A DNA stretch of 64,000 nucleotides from SHVZ01 sp041906305 (GTDB lineage: Bacteria; Pseudomonadota; Alphaproteobacteria; SHVZ01). Of this stretch, positions 28,052 to 36,432 are shown in pieces. Numbering within the stretch: the stretch's first letter is position 1; the number at the start of each line of letters is the position of its first letter. The DNA lies in NCBI GenBank assembly GCA_041906305.1, contig JAYRJL010000001.1:124001-188000 (forward strand), in the 5' to 3' direction. The notes beneath the pieces are model-generated. The model was not told the DNA's origin. It worked only from the letters and a program-made list of their open reading frames with translations, and did not search any database. Both the position numbers and the translations under genes were made by a program.

Positions 28052-28834
28052 TCAGAGCGAGAAGCGTTCGCCGAGATAGACCCGGCGCACGTCCTCGTGC
28101 GCCACGATCTCGTTCGGCCGCCCTTCCATCAGGACGCGGCCGTCGTGAAGGATGTAGGCGCGGTCGACGATGTCGAGCGTCTCGCGCACGTTGTGATCGG
28201 TGATCAGCACGCCGATGCCGCGGTCCTTGAGATGCTTGATCAGGTCGCGGATGTCGTTGACCGCGATCGGATCGATGCCGGCGAGCGGCTCGTCGAGCAG
28301 GACGAAGCTGGGCTGGCAGGCGAGCGCGCGCGCGATCTCGACGCGGCGTCGCTCGCCGCCGGAAAGCGCGAGGGCCGGCGTGCGGCGGAGATGGCTGATC
28401 GAGAACTCGGCGAGCAGGTCGTCGAGCATCGCCTGGCGGCGGTCGAGCTCGGGCTCGACCACCTCGAGCACGGCGCGGACGTTCGCCTCGACGGTCATGC
28501 CGCGGAAGATCGAGGCTTCCTGCGGCAGGTACGAGATGCCGAGGCGCGCGCGCCGATACATCGGCAGGTCGGTGATGTCCTGGCCGTCGAGCTGGATGAG
28601 GCCGTAGTCCGGCGCGATCAGCCCGGTGATGATGTAGAAGCAGGTCGTCTTGCCGGCGCCGTTGGGGCCGAGCAGCCCCACCACCTCGCCGCGCTGCACC
28701 GAGACCGAGACGTCGCGCACCACCGGGCGCTTCTTGAAGCGCTTGCCGAGGTTGCGCGCGACGAGCCCCGCATTCGCGGAGACCAGCTTGGGACCGGGAC
28801 GCGCCCCGGCGGGAGGGGAGGGCCTGTCGCTCAT
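28052..28834 (-). CDS. lptB: LPS export ABC transporter ATP-binding protein
   Basis: The 260-residue ABC ATPase has Walker A GPNGAGKT (56-63), signature LSGGERRRVEIARAL and Walker B FVLLDEPLAGIDP. It also has the LptB-specific N-terminal region and the VLITDHNVRETLDIVDRAYIL switch. It powers extraction of lipopolysaccharide from the inner membrane with LptF/LptG. Its start overlaps the lptA stop (ATGA). The first 20 residues are a Pro-rich extension not found in short LptB proteins. Confidence 0.96.
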   Translation of the reverse strand: MSDRPSPPAGARPGPKLVSANAGLVARNLGKRFKKRPVVRDVSVSVQRGEVVGLLGPNGAGKTTCFYIITGLIAPDYGLIQLDGQDITDLPMYRRARLGISYLPQEASIFRGMTVEANVRAVLEVVEPELDRRQAMLDDLLAEFSISHLRRTPALALSGGERRRVEIARALACQPSFVLLDEPLAGIDPIAVNDIRDLIKHLKDRGIGVLITDHNVRETLDIVDRAYILHDGRVLMEGRPNEIVAHEDVRRVYLGERFSL

Positions 28835-29652
28835 CCGCCGGGCTTCTGTTGTGGAGCCTGTTGCGGCTGGTTGGGAACCACCAGCGCGCGGACGCGGGCG
28901 GAGCCCTGCGGTCCGGGAAGCAGGCGCGAGACGCCGGTATTCAGGTTCACTTCGGCGACCTCGCCGTTGAGCTGGTTCTGCCCGCGCGTGATCTTCACGT
29001 CGCCGATCAGGGTCGCGGTTCCCTGGTCGACGTTGTAGACGCCCTTATCGCCCTTCGCGACTTCCTGGTCGGTGCGGACGTCGACGCTGCCGAAGGCGTC
29101 GACGCGCCGGAGCTTGAGCTCCTTGTTGGCGCCCTCGACGAGCTGGGCGGAGAGCACGTCGGCCCGGACCTTCTTCTTGTCGCGCGTCGCTTCCGCATTC
29201 CCGCGGGCGACGGCGAGCTGGCGCTTCTCCCAGTATTCCAGGCTGTCGCGGGCGGTGATCACGTCCTGCTTGGTCGTGAGCTTCAGGTTCTTGCCGGTCA
29301 TCACCAGGACGGCCTGGTCGGCGTCGTAGATCGCGCGATCGGCGACGATGGTCTCGTTGGGCGAGACGATGCGGACGTTGCCCAACGCCTCGAGCTGATA
29401 GATCTCGCTGCCGCCGTCGCTCTTCGCCCGGTAGCGCGCGGTCAGCGTGTCGCCGTGGACGGTGACGCCGCCGCGCGTGACCTTGGCATTGCCGCGGGCG
29501 ATATAGACGTTCTGGTCGCGCGACCACTCGATGCCGTTGTCGGAGTCGACCTGCATCGGCTGGTTGGAACTGCCGCCGGAGAGGGCGAGCTGCGCTGTCG
29601 CCGGCGAGACGATCGCGCCGGCGATGAGGAGGGCGGCGAGGACCATCTTCAT
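28831..29652 (-). CDS. lptA: LPS transport periplasmic bridge protein LptA
   Basis: The 273-residue protein has an N-terminal signal peptide (MKMVLAALLIAGAIVSPATA) and an OstA-like beta-jellyroll (IEWSRDQNVYIARGNAKVTRGGVTVHGDTL). A second repeat unit makes it longer than the E. coli protein. LptA carries lipopolysaccharide across the periplasm between LptC and LptD. It overlaps lptC upstream and lptB downstream by ATGA. The C-terminus is rich in Gln and Pro. Confidence 0.93.
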   Translation of the reverse strand: MKMVLAALLIAGAIVSPATAQLALSGGSSNQPMQVDSDNGIEWSRDQNVYIARGNAKVTRGGVTVHGDTLTARYRAKSDGGSEIYQLEALGNVRIVSPNETIVADRAIYDADQAVLVMTGKNLKLTTKQDVITARDSLEYWEKRQLAVARGNAEATRDKKKVRADVLSAQLVEGANKELKLRRVDAFGSVDVRTDQEVAKGDKGVYNVDQGTATLIGDVKITRGQNQLNGEVAEVNLNTGVSRLLPGPQGSARVRALVVPNQPQQAPQQKPGG

Positions 29653-30395
29653 GGCTTGGCGCCGGATTTGGCCGCGGGCTTCGCGTCGGCCTTGGCGCCC
29701 GCCTTGGCCGGTTGCGGGCGAAGCTCGAGGCGTGCCTTGCCGGTGAAGACGATGCGGCTGCCCTTGTCGAGAATCTGGAAACCCTGCGCCTGGATGTGCC
29801 CGAAGGGCCCCTGCCCCTCGACCGGCTTGTCGCCGCTGGCGACGCTGGCGTGCATGTCGATGTCGGCCGACTCGGTCCTGAACTCGTAGCCCGCGTCGTG
29901 GAAGACCTGGACGTCGCCGCGCAGGCCCAGGGTCTGGGCGATGCGGTCGTAGAGCCCTTCCTTGGCGTTCACCGCGACCCAGCTTCCGTCCTTCATCGTC
30001 ACGTCGGCCTTGGGGCTGGCGAGCAGGATGCGGTCGGCCGACCCGGCATGCGTCGCGGTGTCGGCGATCACGGAGAAGGGTTGGTTGTCGTCGTCGGTGC
30101 CGACGTAGCGCGGCTTCAGCATGCGCGACGCGTCGGTCGCGATGTCGGTTCCGAGGTTGGTCTGGTTCAGGCGAAACTCGCGCGGATCGGGGTTGAGCTG
30201 CGGCCAGGCCAGCACGAGCACCAGGAGAACGAGCGCGATCAGGGGCAGCGTGACCTTGAGCACGGTGACGGTGCGCGACGACATCCGCCGGCCGAGATCG
30301 ATCGGGCCGACCCTCGGCGCCACCGAGGCGAGCGGCGGCCGCGACGGCTTCTGCGCGGGCTGGGCTTTCGGCTGTGCGGCCATCGCGGCGCTCAC
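29649..30395 (-). CDS. lptC: LPS export protein LptC
   Basis: The 248-residue protein has a cytosolic basic/Pro-rich N-terminus and one membrane helix (VTLPLIALVLLVLVLAWPQL). A periplasmic LptC jellyroll follows (VTMKDGSWVAVNAKEGLYD, GDVQVFHDAGYEF), with an Ala/Lys-rich tail. LptC takes lipopolysaccharide from LptBFG and passes it to LptA. I chose the GTG at 30395, which overlaps the kdsD stop (GTGA); an ATG at 30383 is equally possible. Confidence 0.88.
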   Translation of the reverse strand: MSAAMAAQPKAQPAQKPSRPPLASVAPRVGPIDLGRRMSSRTVTVLKVTLPLIALVLLVLVLAWPQLNPDPREFRLNQTNLGTDIATDASRMLKPRYVGTDDDNQPFSVIADTATHAGSADRILLASPKADVTMKDGSWVAVNAKEGLYDRIAQTLGLRGDVQVFHDAGYEFRTESADIDMHASVASGDKPVEGQGPFGHIQAQGFQILDKGSRIVFTGKARLELRPQPAKAGAKADAKPAAKSGAKP

Positions 30396-31393
30396 GCGAC
30401 CCCGGCGCGCAGGAGGTCGAGGATGTGGACGATGCCGACCGGGCGCCCGTCCTCGACCACGAAGGCGCGGTAGAGCTTGCGGTCGTTCATCTCCTTCAGC
30501 ACCTCGGCGGCGAGGAGGCGCGGCGCGATCGTCCACGGCCCGCGCGTCATCACCGCGTGCACCTTCTGCTCGAGCAGGTCGGGCGCCATGTGGCGGCGAA
30601 GGTCGCCGTCGGTGACCAGCCCGATCAGCTTGCCGTTGGCGCTCGCCGGCTCGACCACGCCGACGCAGCCGAAGCGCTTCTCGGTCATCACCAGCACCGC
30701 ATCCGACATGCGGGCGTCGGTGCCGATCAGCGGCATCTCCGGACCCTTGTGCATCAGGTCCTCGACCTTGAGCAGGCGCGCGCCGAGCTTGCCGCCCGGA
30801 TGCAGCTGGCGATAGTCGTCGGCCGAGAAGCCGCGGCGTTCGAGCAGCGCCACCGCGAGCGCATCGCCCAAAGCCATCATCAAGGTGGTCGAGGTGGTCG
30901 GCGCGAGCCCGAGCGGGCAGGCCTCCGGCACGCGCGGCAGCACCAGGGCGACGTCGGCCGACTCGGCCAGCGCCGACGGCGCCTTGCCGACCATGGCGAT
31001 CAGCGGAATGTCGAAGCGCCGCGTATAGGCGATGAGGTCGCCGAGCTCCGGCGTCTCGCCCGAATTGGAAAGGGCCAGCACCGCGTCCGAGCGGGCGATC
31101 ATGCCGAGGTCGCCGTGGCTGGCTTCGGCCGGGTGGACGAACTGCGCCGGGGTTCCGGTGGATGCCATGGTCGCCGCGATCTTGCGGGCGACATGGCCGG
31201 ACTTGCCCATGCCCGAAACGATGACCCGGCCGGTCGCGGCTCCCATCAGCTCGATCGCGCGGGCGAAGGCGGCGGCGCCCTGCTCCTCGGCCAGGCATTC
31301 CGCCAGGCTCCGGAGCGCCTCGGCCTCGAGCGCGAGAACCCGGCGGCCGGGCTCGGCTTCGGCGATCCTGGATGGTTTGGGGTTCGGCCGCAC
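30392..31393 (-). CDS. kdsD: Arabinose-5-phosphate isomerase (Kdo pathway)
   Basis: The 333-residue protein has an SIS sugar-isomerase domain (GRVIVSGMGKSGHVARKIAATMASTG, SNSGETPELGDLIAY) and two CBS domains toward the C-terminus. It converts ribulose-5-phosphate to arabinose-5-phosphate, the first step to Kdo for LPS. It leads the kdsD-lptC-lptA-lptB-rpoN group, all on the minus strand with overlaps, so LPS core synthesis and export share one mRNA. Confidence 0.96.
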   Translation of the reverse strand: MRPNPKPSRIAEAEPGRRVLALEAEALRSLAECLAEEQGAAAFARAIELMGAATGRVIVSGMGKSGHVARKIAATMASTGTPAQFVHPAEASHGDLGMIARSDAVLALSNSGETPELGDLIAYTRRFDIPLIAMVGKAPSALAESADVALVLPRVPEACPLGLAPTTSTTLMMALGDALAVALLERRGFSADDYRQLHPGGKLGARLLKVEDLMHKGPEMPLIGTDARMSDAVLVMTEKRFGCVGVVEPASANGKLIGLVTDGDLRRHMAPDLLEQKVHAVMTRGPWTIAPRLLAAEVLKEMNDRKLYRAFVVEDGRPVGIVHILDLLRAGVA

Positions 31394-31633
31394 CAGGGCT
31401 TCCTAAGGTCTTTTCGGTGTCCTCGCAAGAATGTTGCGCGGCCTGTCCGGCAGGCTCGGCACGCTTCTTGCTCTAATCTCCAGTATGCCCCTGATTCGGG
31501 GCTTTCGCCAGCCTTCGTTCTAGCCGGAGGCCTGTCCGAGGCCGCCTTGTGTCGCTCCAACACCTGGCGGGCCACCTCCGTCCCTACGGCCTTGGGGGAC
31601 GGGGTCACGTAGAAAGCGGACCTGTCGGATCCC

Positions 31634-31659
31634 TCCCCCGGTCCAAGCCGGGGGAGGCA
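31634..31659. repeat. Single GC hairpin related to the dispersed repeat
   Basis: Arms CCTCCCCCGG (31634-31643) and CCGGGGGAGG (31650-31659) are perfect complements with a six-base loop. It resembles one half of the two-hairpin repeat and lies 10 bases beyond the stop of the GntR-type gene. It may act as a 3' end structure, but there is no U-tract. The rest of the gap 31394-31668 shows no gene. Confidence 0.55.
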
Positions 31660-31668
31660 AGGCCTCCG

Positions 31669-32415
31669 CTAGGCGGGTTTCGCCCCCTCCGCGAGCTTCC
31701 GGTACCGCTTCAGGCTGTTGGTCAGGTGCCGGCGCATCGCGGCGCGCGCACCCTCGGCCGAGCGGTCGCCGATCGCCTCGAAGATCGCCCGATGCTCCTT
31801 CTGGAAGAGATCGAGGAAGGGGCGGGCCACGCCGTCCTTCCGCCAGGGCGCGTCGGCGACGGCCCGGCGCGGGATCACGAAGTGGCCGAGGAACTCGAGG
31901 AAGCGTGCGAATTGCGGGTTGCCGGTGGCTTCCGCGACGGCGCGGTGGAAGGCGCGGTCCTCGTCGATCGCGGTCTCGCCGCGCGAGATCGCCCGGTCCA
32001 TCGCCGTCAGTGCCTTTCCGATGTGCTCGATCTGGCCCTGGGTGCCGCGCTCGGCGGCCAGCCCTGCCGCCTCGATCTCGACCGCGCGGCGGAGCTCCAT
32101 CACCTTGATCGCCTCGCCCAGCGACTCGATGCCGTCCGGATCGAGCCGGAACGGCCGGCGCTTCGCGTCGGTCGCGACGAAGGCGCCGACACCCTGCCGC
32201 GTCACCACCAGGCCCTCGGCACGGAGGGCGGCGACCGCCTCGCGCACCACGGTGCGGCTGACGCCCATCGCCGACATCATCGCCTGCTCGGTCGGAAGCC
32301 GCGCGCCGGGCAGCAGCCCGCCGCCGGTGATCTCGGCGGCAAGCCGGCCGACGACCTCCTCGGTCAGGTTGCGGGGCGGGGCGAGCGGGCGGAAAGGCGT
32401 GAGCCGGTCGGTCAT
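31669..32415 (-). CDS. GntR-family (FadR/FCD subgroup) transcriptional regulator
   Basis: The 248-residue protein has an N-terminal winged helix (LPTEQAMMSAMGVSRTVVREAVAALRAEGLV, about 40-70) and a C-terminal FCD helical domain (about 95-230). The conserved metal-ligand histidines are in DRAFHRAVAEATGN and KEHRAIFEAI. FadR-type regulators sense organic acids or sugar acids and usually repress a neighbouring catabolic operon. No such operon is adjacent, so its target is unknown. Confidence 0.92.
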   Translation of the reverse strand: MTDRLTPFRPLAPPRNLTEEVVGRLAAEITGGGLLPGARLPTEQAMMSAMGVSRTVVREAVAALRAEGLVVTRQGVGAFVATDAKRRPFRLDPDGIESLGEAIKVMELRRAVEIEAAGLAAERGTQGQIEHIGKALTAMDRAISRGETAIDEDRAFHRAVAEATGNPQFARFLEFLGHFVIPRRAVADAPWRKDGVARPFLDLFQKEHRAIFEAIGDRSAEGARAAMRRHLTNSLKRYRKLAEGAKPA

Positions 32416-32502
32416 TCGGGCAGCCGGGAGGATGCGTCCTGTCCCGATATCCTAGGGCGGCCGGGAGTGTTCGGCCACCGACGCCCGAAATCGGCGCAAC
32501 GC

Positions 32503-33117
32503 TCAGTGCGAGAAGATGTCGTCCTCGTCGCCCCAGCCCAGCAGGTCGAGCTCGGCGCGCACGGGAAGGAAGCGGAAGCAGGCTTGCGCGATCTCCATGC
32601 GACCCTCGCGGACCAGCACGGTGTCGAGCTTCTCCTTGAGCTTATGGAGATGCAGCACGTCGGAGGCCGCGTATTTGAGCTGCTCCTCCGTGAGGTTGGC
32701 CGCCCCCCAGTCCGAGGACTGCTGCTGCTTGGAGAGCTCGACGTTGAGCAGGTCCTTGCAGAGGTCCTTGAGCCCATGCCTGTCGGTGTAGGTGCGCGTC
32801 AGCTTGGACGCGATCTTCGTGCAGTAGAGCGGCTGGGTGATGACGCCCAGGTAGCGCTTGAACATCGCGATGTCGAAGCGCGCGAAATGGAACAGCTTGG
32901 TCGTGGCCGGGTCGGTCAGCATGCGGCCGAGGTTCGGCGCGCTGGTCTGACCCTGCTGGATCTGGACCATATGCGCGGTGCCGTCGCCGGACGAGAGCTG
33001 GACCAGGCAGAGCCGGTCGCGGCCGGGGTTGAGCCCCATCGTCTCGGAGTCGATCGCGACCACCGGCCCCAGGTGGAGGCCGTCCGGCAGGTCGCCTCTA
33101 TGAAGAGTGATGCTCAT
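32503..33117 (-). CDS. rnd: Ribonuclease D family 3'-5' exonuclease (single domain)
   Basis: The 204-residue protein is the DEDD exonuclease domain alone: DSE (23-25), FARFDIAMFKRY and the YxxxD motif in KYAASDVLHLHKL. It lacks the HRDC domains of E. coli RNase D, as is usual for this short alphaproteobacterial type. It trims 3' ends of tRNA precursors. The ATG at 33117 lies only eight bases after the encoded CCA of the tRNA-Leu gene on the same strand, with no Shine-Dalgarno in between. Confidence 0.92.
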   Translation of the reverse strand: MSITLHRGDLPDGLHLGPVVAIDSETMGLNPGRDRLCLVQLSSGDGTAHMVQIQQGQTSAPNLGRMLTDPATTKLFHFARFDIAMFKRYLGVITQPLYCTKIASKLTRTYTDRHGLKDLCKDLLNVELSKQQQSSDWGAANLTEEQLKYAASDVLHLHKLKEKLDTVLVREGRMEIAQACFRFLPVRAELDLLGWGDEDDIFSH

Positions 33118-33125
33118 CGGATCGA

Positions 33126-33212
33126 TGGTGCCCAGGAGAAGACTCGAACTTCCAAAGCCTTGCGGCCACAGGTACCTGAAACCTGCGCGTCTACCAATTC
33201 CGCCACCTGGGC
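33126..33212 (-). tRNA. tRNA-Leu (anticodon CAG)
   Basis: The minus strand folds as a class II tRNA of 87 nt. The acceptor GCCCAGG pairs with CCTGGGC. The D-loop contains TTGGTAGACGC. The anticodon stem CAGGT/ACCTG carries the loop TTCAGGT (anticodon CAG, read CUG). A long variable arm and a TTCGAGT T-loop follow. The 3' CCA is encoded (33126-33128). It reads the CUG codon that dominates this GC-rich genome. Confidence 0.97.
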
Positions 33213-33224
33213 AGTGGGAGGCGA

Positions 33225-33254
33225 CTTATGCCGCCGGTAAAGGGTGGCTGTCAA
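33225..33254 (-). promoter_or_regulatory. Promoter of tRNA-Leu (and probably rnd)
   Basis: On the minus strand a perfect TTGACA (33254-33249) is followed after 18 bases by CATAAG (33230-33225). It lies 12 bases ahead of the mature tRNA 5' end. With only eight bases between tRNA and rnd, the same promoter probably drives both. Confidence 0.55.
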
Positions 33255-33304
33255 TGGCCGCCGACGCTCCCGTTTCACCCCGCCCAGACTTGTCCTGCCG
33301 GCAC

Positions 33305-34009
33305 CTATCCCGCGCGCACCCGGGCGATGTCGTCGAGAGCGACCGCCGTCCGCGAATGGGTCAGGCGGTGCAGCATCACCGCGACCACGCCGATGGTGGC
33401 CAGGATCATCAGGATGGGGCTGACCACCCAGGTGACCGCGGCGAGCGCGAAATAGTAGGAACGGATGCCGCTGTCGTAGGAATCGCCGACGGCGGTGATG
33501 ATCTCGGCCATGTGGTCGGCGAGCCGGCGGCGGCGATCGTCGTCGAGCTCCTCGGCGGGCGGGGCGGCGCCCATGGCGATGGCGGCGAAGTTCGCCTGCC
33601 GGATCGCCCAGGTGAAGCTCTGGAACGCGTAGGCCGCGACGACCATGACCAGCACGAGCTTGACCTCGATCGCCGAAGGCTCGTCGATCGCGAGCCAGGC
33701 GGTGGGCGACGGCGGCGCGGCGTGGCCGATGGTGGCGACGACGCCGATCAGCGCGCCGATCAGGATCACCGTCGTGGAGGCGAAGAACGAGGCGGTGCTC
33801 ATGATCTGGCCGATGATGGTCGCGTCCGCGATCTTCACCTCGCGCCCCAGCAGCTCGAACATCCAGGCGCGGCGGTGGTCGCCGCGGGCGCTGGCGACGA
33901 CCTGGTGGCGCCGGCTGCTCCAGCCCACCACCGGCGCGTATCCCAGCCAGCAGGCGAGAAATAGGGCGAGCGCCGCCAGGTCGAGCGCGGTAAGACTCCA
34001 GAGCACCAT
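33305..34009 (-). CDS. DUF599 membrane protein
   Basis: The 234-residue protein starts at the ATG at 34009 (GAGGGG upstream). It has four or so membrane helices (MVLWSLTALDLAALALFLACW; ASTTVILIGALIGVVATIG; VKLVLVMVVAAYAFQSFTW; VSPILMILATIGVVAVML). DUF599 proteins are inner-membrane proteins of unknown role. It is divergent from the DNA-glycosylase gene by 65 bases and ends near the tRNA-Leu promoter. No function can be inferred from context. Confidence 0.85.
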   Translation of the reverse strand: MVLWSLTALDLAALALFLACWLGYAPVVGWSSRRHQVVASARGDHRRAWMFELLGREVKIADATIIGQIMSTASFFASTTVILIGALIGVVATIGHAAPPSPTAWLAIDEPSAIEVKLVLVMVVAAYAFQSFTWAIRQANFAAIAMGAAPPAEELDDDRRRRLADHMAEIITAVGDSYDSGIRSYYFALAAVTWVVSPILMILATIGVVAVMLHRLTHSRTAVALDDIARVRAG

Positions 34010-34074
34010 CGGGACCCCTCGTGACGTCTCGGATGTTGAGCCAGCATGAACCCGCCGCTCCGCCTTCGCCACCG

Positions 34075-34587
34075 ATGAGATCCAGAAGCTTCCCGCCGGT
34101 CTCCGCTCCCGATGCGCGGGTGCTGATCCTCGGATCCTTGCCCGGCGCGATGTCGCTGGCGATGCGCCAGTACTACGCCCAGCCGCAGAACGCCTTCTGG
34201 CGGATCATGGCCGCGATCGCCGATGCGGGACGGGACGTCCCTTATGAGGAAAGGCTCGAGCGGTTGCGCGCGAGGCGCATCGCGCTCTGGGACACCTGCG
34301 AGGCCGCGGAGCGGCCGGGAAGCCTCGACTCGGCGATCGTCGTCTCCAGCGTGGCGCCGAACCGGTTCGAGGCGTTCCTGAAACGGCACCCCGAGATCCG
34401 CGGCATCTGCTTCAACGGCAATACGTCGGCGAAGCTGTTCGAGCGGCTCGCGGTGCCGAAGCTCTCGGATGCGCACAGTGTGCTGCCGCGAACCATCCTG
34501 CCCTCGACCAGCCCGGCCCATGCCGGCATGCCGTTCGAGCTGAAGCTCGCGCGCTGGCGCGAGGTCGTGCTGCCGCTGATCGGGTGA
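34075..34587 (+). CDS. DNA-deoxyinosine (hypoxanthine) glycosylase, UDG superfamily
   Basis: The protein of about 170 residues matches the DNA-deoxyinosine glycosylase group of the uracil-DNA-glycosylase fold: VLILGSLPGAMSLAMRQYYA, QNAFWRIMAAIA, ICFNGNTSAKLF and LPSTSPAHAGM. These motifs form the water-activating and intercalation sites. It would remove deaminated adenine (hypoxanthine) from DNA as the first step of base excision repair. The start is uncertain: upstream ATG/GTG codons at 34033 and 34021 are in frame, and none has a good ribosome site. Confidence 0.82.
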   Translation: MRSRSFPPVSAPDARVLILGSLPGAMSLAMRQYYAQPQNAFWRIMAAIADAGRDVPYEERLERLRARRIALWDTCEAAERPGSLDSAIVVSSVAPNRFEAFLKRHPEIRGICFNGNTSAKLFERLAVPKLSDAHSVLPRTILPSTSPAHAGMPFELKLARWREVVLPLIG

Positions 34588-34599
34588 AGCGCGGGGCAG

Positions 34600-35076
34600 C
34601 TACGAGCTGATGCCCTTGCGCTTCTTGTATTCCTCGACCGCCTTCTTGAGGTCGGTGTACTCGCTGCAGCCGAAGGTGCAGAGCTTGTCGAGCTTGGCGA
34701 GGTTGGTCTCGGCCGACTTCACGTCGTCGAGCATCAGGTACATCTCGCCCTGGTATTCGAGCGCGCCCTTGTGCTCGGGCTCGAGCTCGAGCGCCTTGGT
34801 GTAGTGCGTGCGCGCGTCGGGAAGCTTGTTCATCTTCCGGTACGCGTAGCCCAGCTGGTTGTAGGCATCCGCGTTCTTGGGCTCGTCCTTGATCACCTTC
34901 TGCAGGAGCGGGATCGCGTCGGCGTATTTCCACTCCTTGATCAGCTTCTCGGCCTGCGCGTAATCAGGATTGGCGAGCGAGGACGGCGCCGGGCCTGTGC
35001 CCATTGCGTTTGAAGCGGGCGCATGCGCGGACAGCGGCAGGGCGACGGCGAGAGCGAGAACGAGCGAACGAAACAT
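34600..35076 (-). CDS. Secreted tetratricopeptide-repeat protein
   Basis: The 158-residue protein has a signal peptide (MFRSLVLALAVALPLSAHA). Three TPR-like units follow (KEWKYADAIPLLQKVIKDEP, ADAYNQLGYAYRKMNKLPDARTHYTKALELEPEHKGALEYQGEMYL). Two cysteines near the end (CTFGCSEY) may form a disulphide. It is probably a periplasmic scaffold. I chose the ATG at 35076, with AGG about 8 bases upstream; an ATG at 35088 overlaps the stop of the peroxidase gene. It is the last gene of a three-gene group with a peroxidase and a sulfite-oxidase-like enzyme. Confidence 0.8.
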   Translation of the reverse strand: MFRSLVLALAVALPLSAHAPASNAMGTGPAPSSLANPDYAQAEKLIKEWKYADAIPLLQKVIKDEPKNADAYNQLGYAYRKMNKLPDARTHYTKALELEPEHKGALEYQGEMYLMLDDVKSAETNLAKLDKLCTFGCSEYTDLKKAVEEYKKRKGISS

Positions 35077-35084
35077 GAGGCACC

Positions 35085-35657
35085 TCATCGGATCAGCAGC
35101 TTGTCGATTTCCTTGGTGATCGTGGCCGAGGTGGGATTGACCGTCGACGGCCAGGCGCCGGCGAGCTTGCCGTCGGGCCCGATCAGGTACTTGTAGAAGT
35201 TCCAGCGCGGCACGGCTCCTTCGCCGAGCTCGGCCGCGATCCACTTGTAGAAGGGATGCGCGTTGCCGCCGATCACCGTCTGCTTCTCGGTCATCGGGAA
35301 GTCGACGCCGTAGGTGACTTCGCAGAAACCCTTGATCTCGGCCTCGCTGCCGGGCTCCTGGCCGCCGAAATCGTTCGAGGGCACGCCGAGCACGACGAGG
35401 CCCTTGTCGCGATAGCTCTGCCAGAGCTTCACCAGATCCTCGTATTGCGGGGTGTAGCCGCATTGGGACGCGGTGTTGACGACGAGCAGCGGCTTGCCGG
35501 CGAAGCTCGCGAGCTTGAGGTCCTCGCCCTCGATCGACTTGAACTCGAAGCCGAAGCCGCCGTTCGATCCGGCCGGCGCCGGCGGCGAGACGGTCATGCC
35601 GACCGCGGCGATCAGCATGGAGGCGAAGCGCCACGCATTCTCGAAGCTCTCAACCAT
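35085..35657 (-). CDS. Glutathione peroxidase family protein (Cys type)
   Basis: The 190-residue thioredoxin-fold protein has the active Cys66 in NTASQCGYTPQYEDL, the VLGVPSNDFGGQEPGS motif and WNFYKYLIGPDG with the conserved Trp/Asn. Bacterial Cys-type members usually reduce peroxides using thioredoxin. The N-terminal 25 residues contain a hydrophobic stretch (MLIAAVGMTVSPPAPA) that may be a signal, placing it in the periplasm with its neighbours. Its start overlaps the stop of the upstream oxidoreductase by 8 bases. Confidence 0.92.
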   Translation of the reverse strand: MVESFENAWRFASMLIAAVGMTVSPPAPAGSNGGFGFEFKSIEGEDLKLASFAGKPLLVVNTASQCGYTPQYEDLVKLWQSYRDKGLVVLGVPSNDFGGQEPGSEAEIKGFCEVTYGVDFPMTEKQTVIGGNAHPFYKWIAAELGEGAVPRWNFYKYLIGPDGKLAGAWPSTVNPTSATITKEIDKLLIR

Positions 35658-36321
35658 AACGCTGCTCCTTCCACGGATCGCCGAGATTGTGATAGCCGCG
35701 CACTTCCCAGAAGCCGGGCGCGTCCTTGTCGGTGAACCAGATGTGCCTGACCCACTTCGCAGACTTCCAGAAGTAGAGCTTGGGGATCACGACACGCACC
35801 GGCCCGCCATGGTCGCGGCTGAGCGGCTGGCCTTCCCAGTGGGTCGCCAGCAGCACGTCCTCGTCGGCGAAGTACTCGATCGGCACGTTGGTCGAGTAGC
35901 CGTCGTAGCTCTTGAAGACGATGAACTTCGCCTGCGGCTTGGGATCGACGACCGAGAGCAGCTGGCGCCCCGAGACGCCGTCCCAGCGATTGTCGTAGCG
36001 CGACCAGGCGGTGACGCAGTGGATGTCGGAGACGTGAGAGAATTGCGGTTGCTTCATCAGGTCGTCCCAGCGCCACGTGACCGGGCGCTCGACCAGGCCG
36101 CCGACCTTCATCTCCCATTCCCTGGCCGGCACGTTGGGATGCGTGCCGAGGTCGAGGACGGGCCAGTTCTTGACCTCGCGCTGGCCGGGTGGGAGCCGCC
36201 GGCGCTGCCGCATCTCGGTGCCCCCAGTGAGGAGCCGGCCTTCGCGGGCCCACTTCTCCTTGGTCTCCACCAGCTTCTGCCTGATCTGGCCGGTCGTTCC
36301 CGGCGCGTCGTCCGCCATCAT
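35650..36321 (-). CDS. Sulfite oxidase-like molybdopterin oxidoreductase
   Basis: The 223-residue protein has the sulfite-oxidase/YedY-type catalytic domain with the molybdenum-ligand Cys102 in SDIHCVTAWSRYDNRWDGV. It also has the pterin-contacting GYSTNVPIEYF and HGGPVRVVIPKLYFWKSAKW regions. It lacks the dimerisation domain and haem domain, and it has no Tat signal, so it is a soluble, probably cytosolic, single-domain form. The electron acceptor and substrate (sulfoxide, sulfite or other) are not known. It heads the group with the peroxidase and TPR genes. Confidence 0.9.
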   Translation of the reverse strand: MMADDAPGTTGQIRQKLVETKEKWAREGRLLTGGTEMRQRRRLPPGQREVKNWPVLDLGTHPNVPAREWEMKVGGLVERPVTWRWDDLMKQPQFSHVSDIHCVTAWSRYDNRWDGVSGRQLLSVVDPKPQAKFIVFKSYDGYSTNVPIEYFADEDVLLATHWEGQPLSRDHGGPVRVVIPKLYFWKSAKWVRHIWFTDKDAPGFWEVRGYHNLGDPWKEQRYG

Positions 36322-36432
36322 GGTCTCTATACGAAAAGGGCGCGCCTTTAGATTAGGCGCCAGGGGTCTCGGGCGGTAGGGCCCTCGCCGGCCTGTGATG
36401 AGACCAACGCGGGACCGGGCGTATCTATTCCG

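Noticed and set aside
31394..31668. A gene in the gap between kdsD and the GntR-type regulator
   Set aside because: Open frames there are short extensions of shadows without motifs. Only a GC hairpin is supported.
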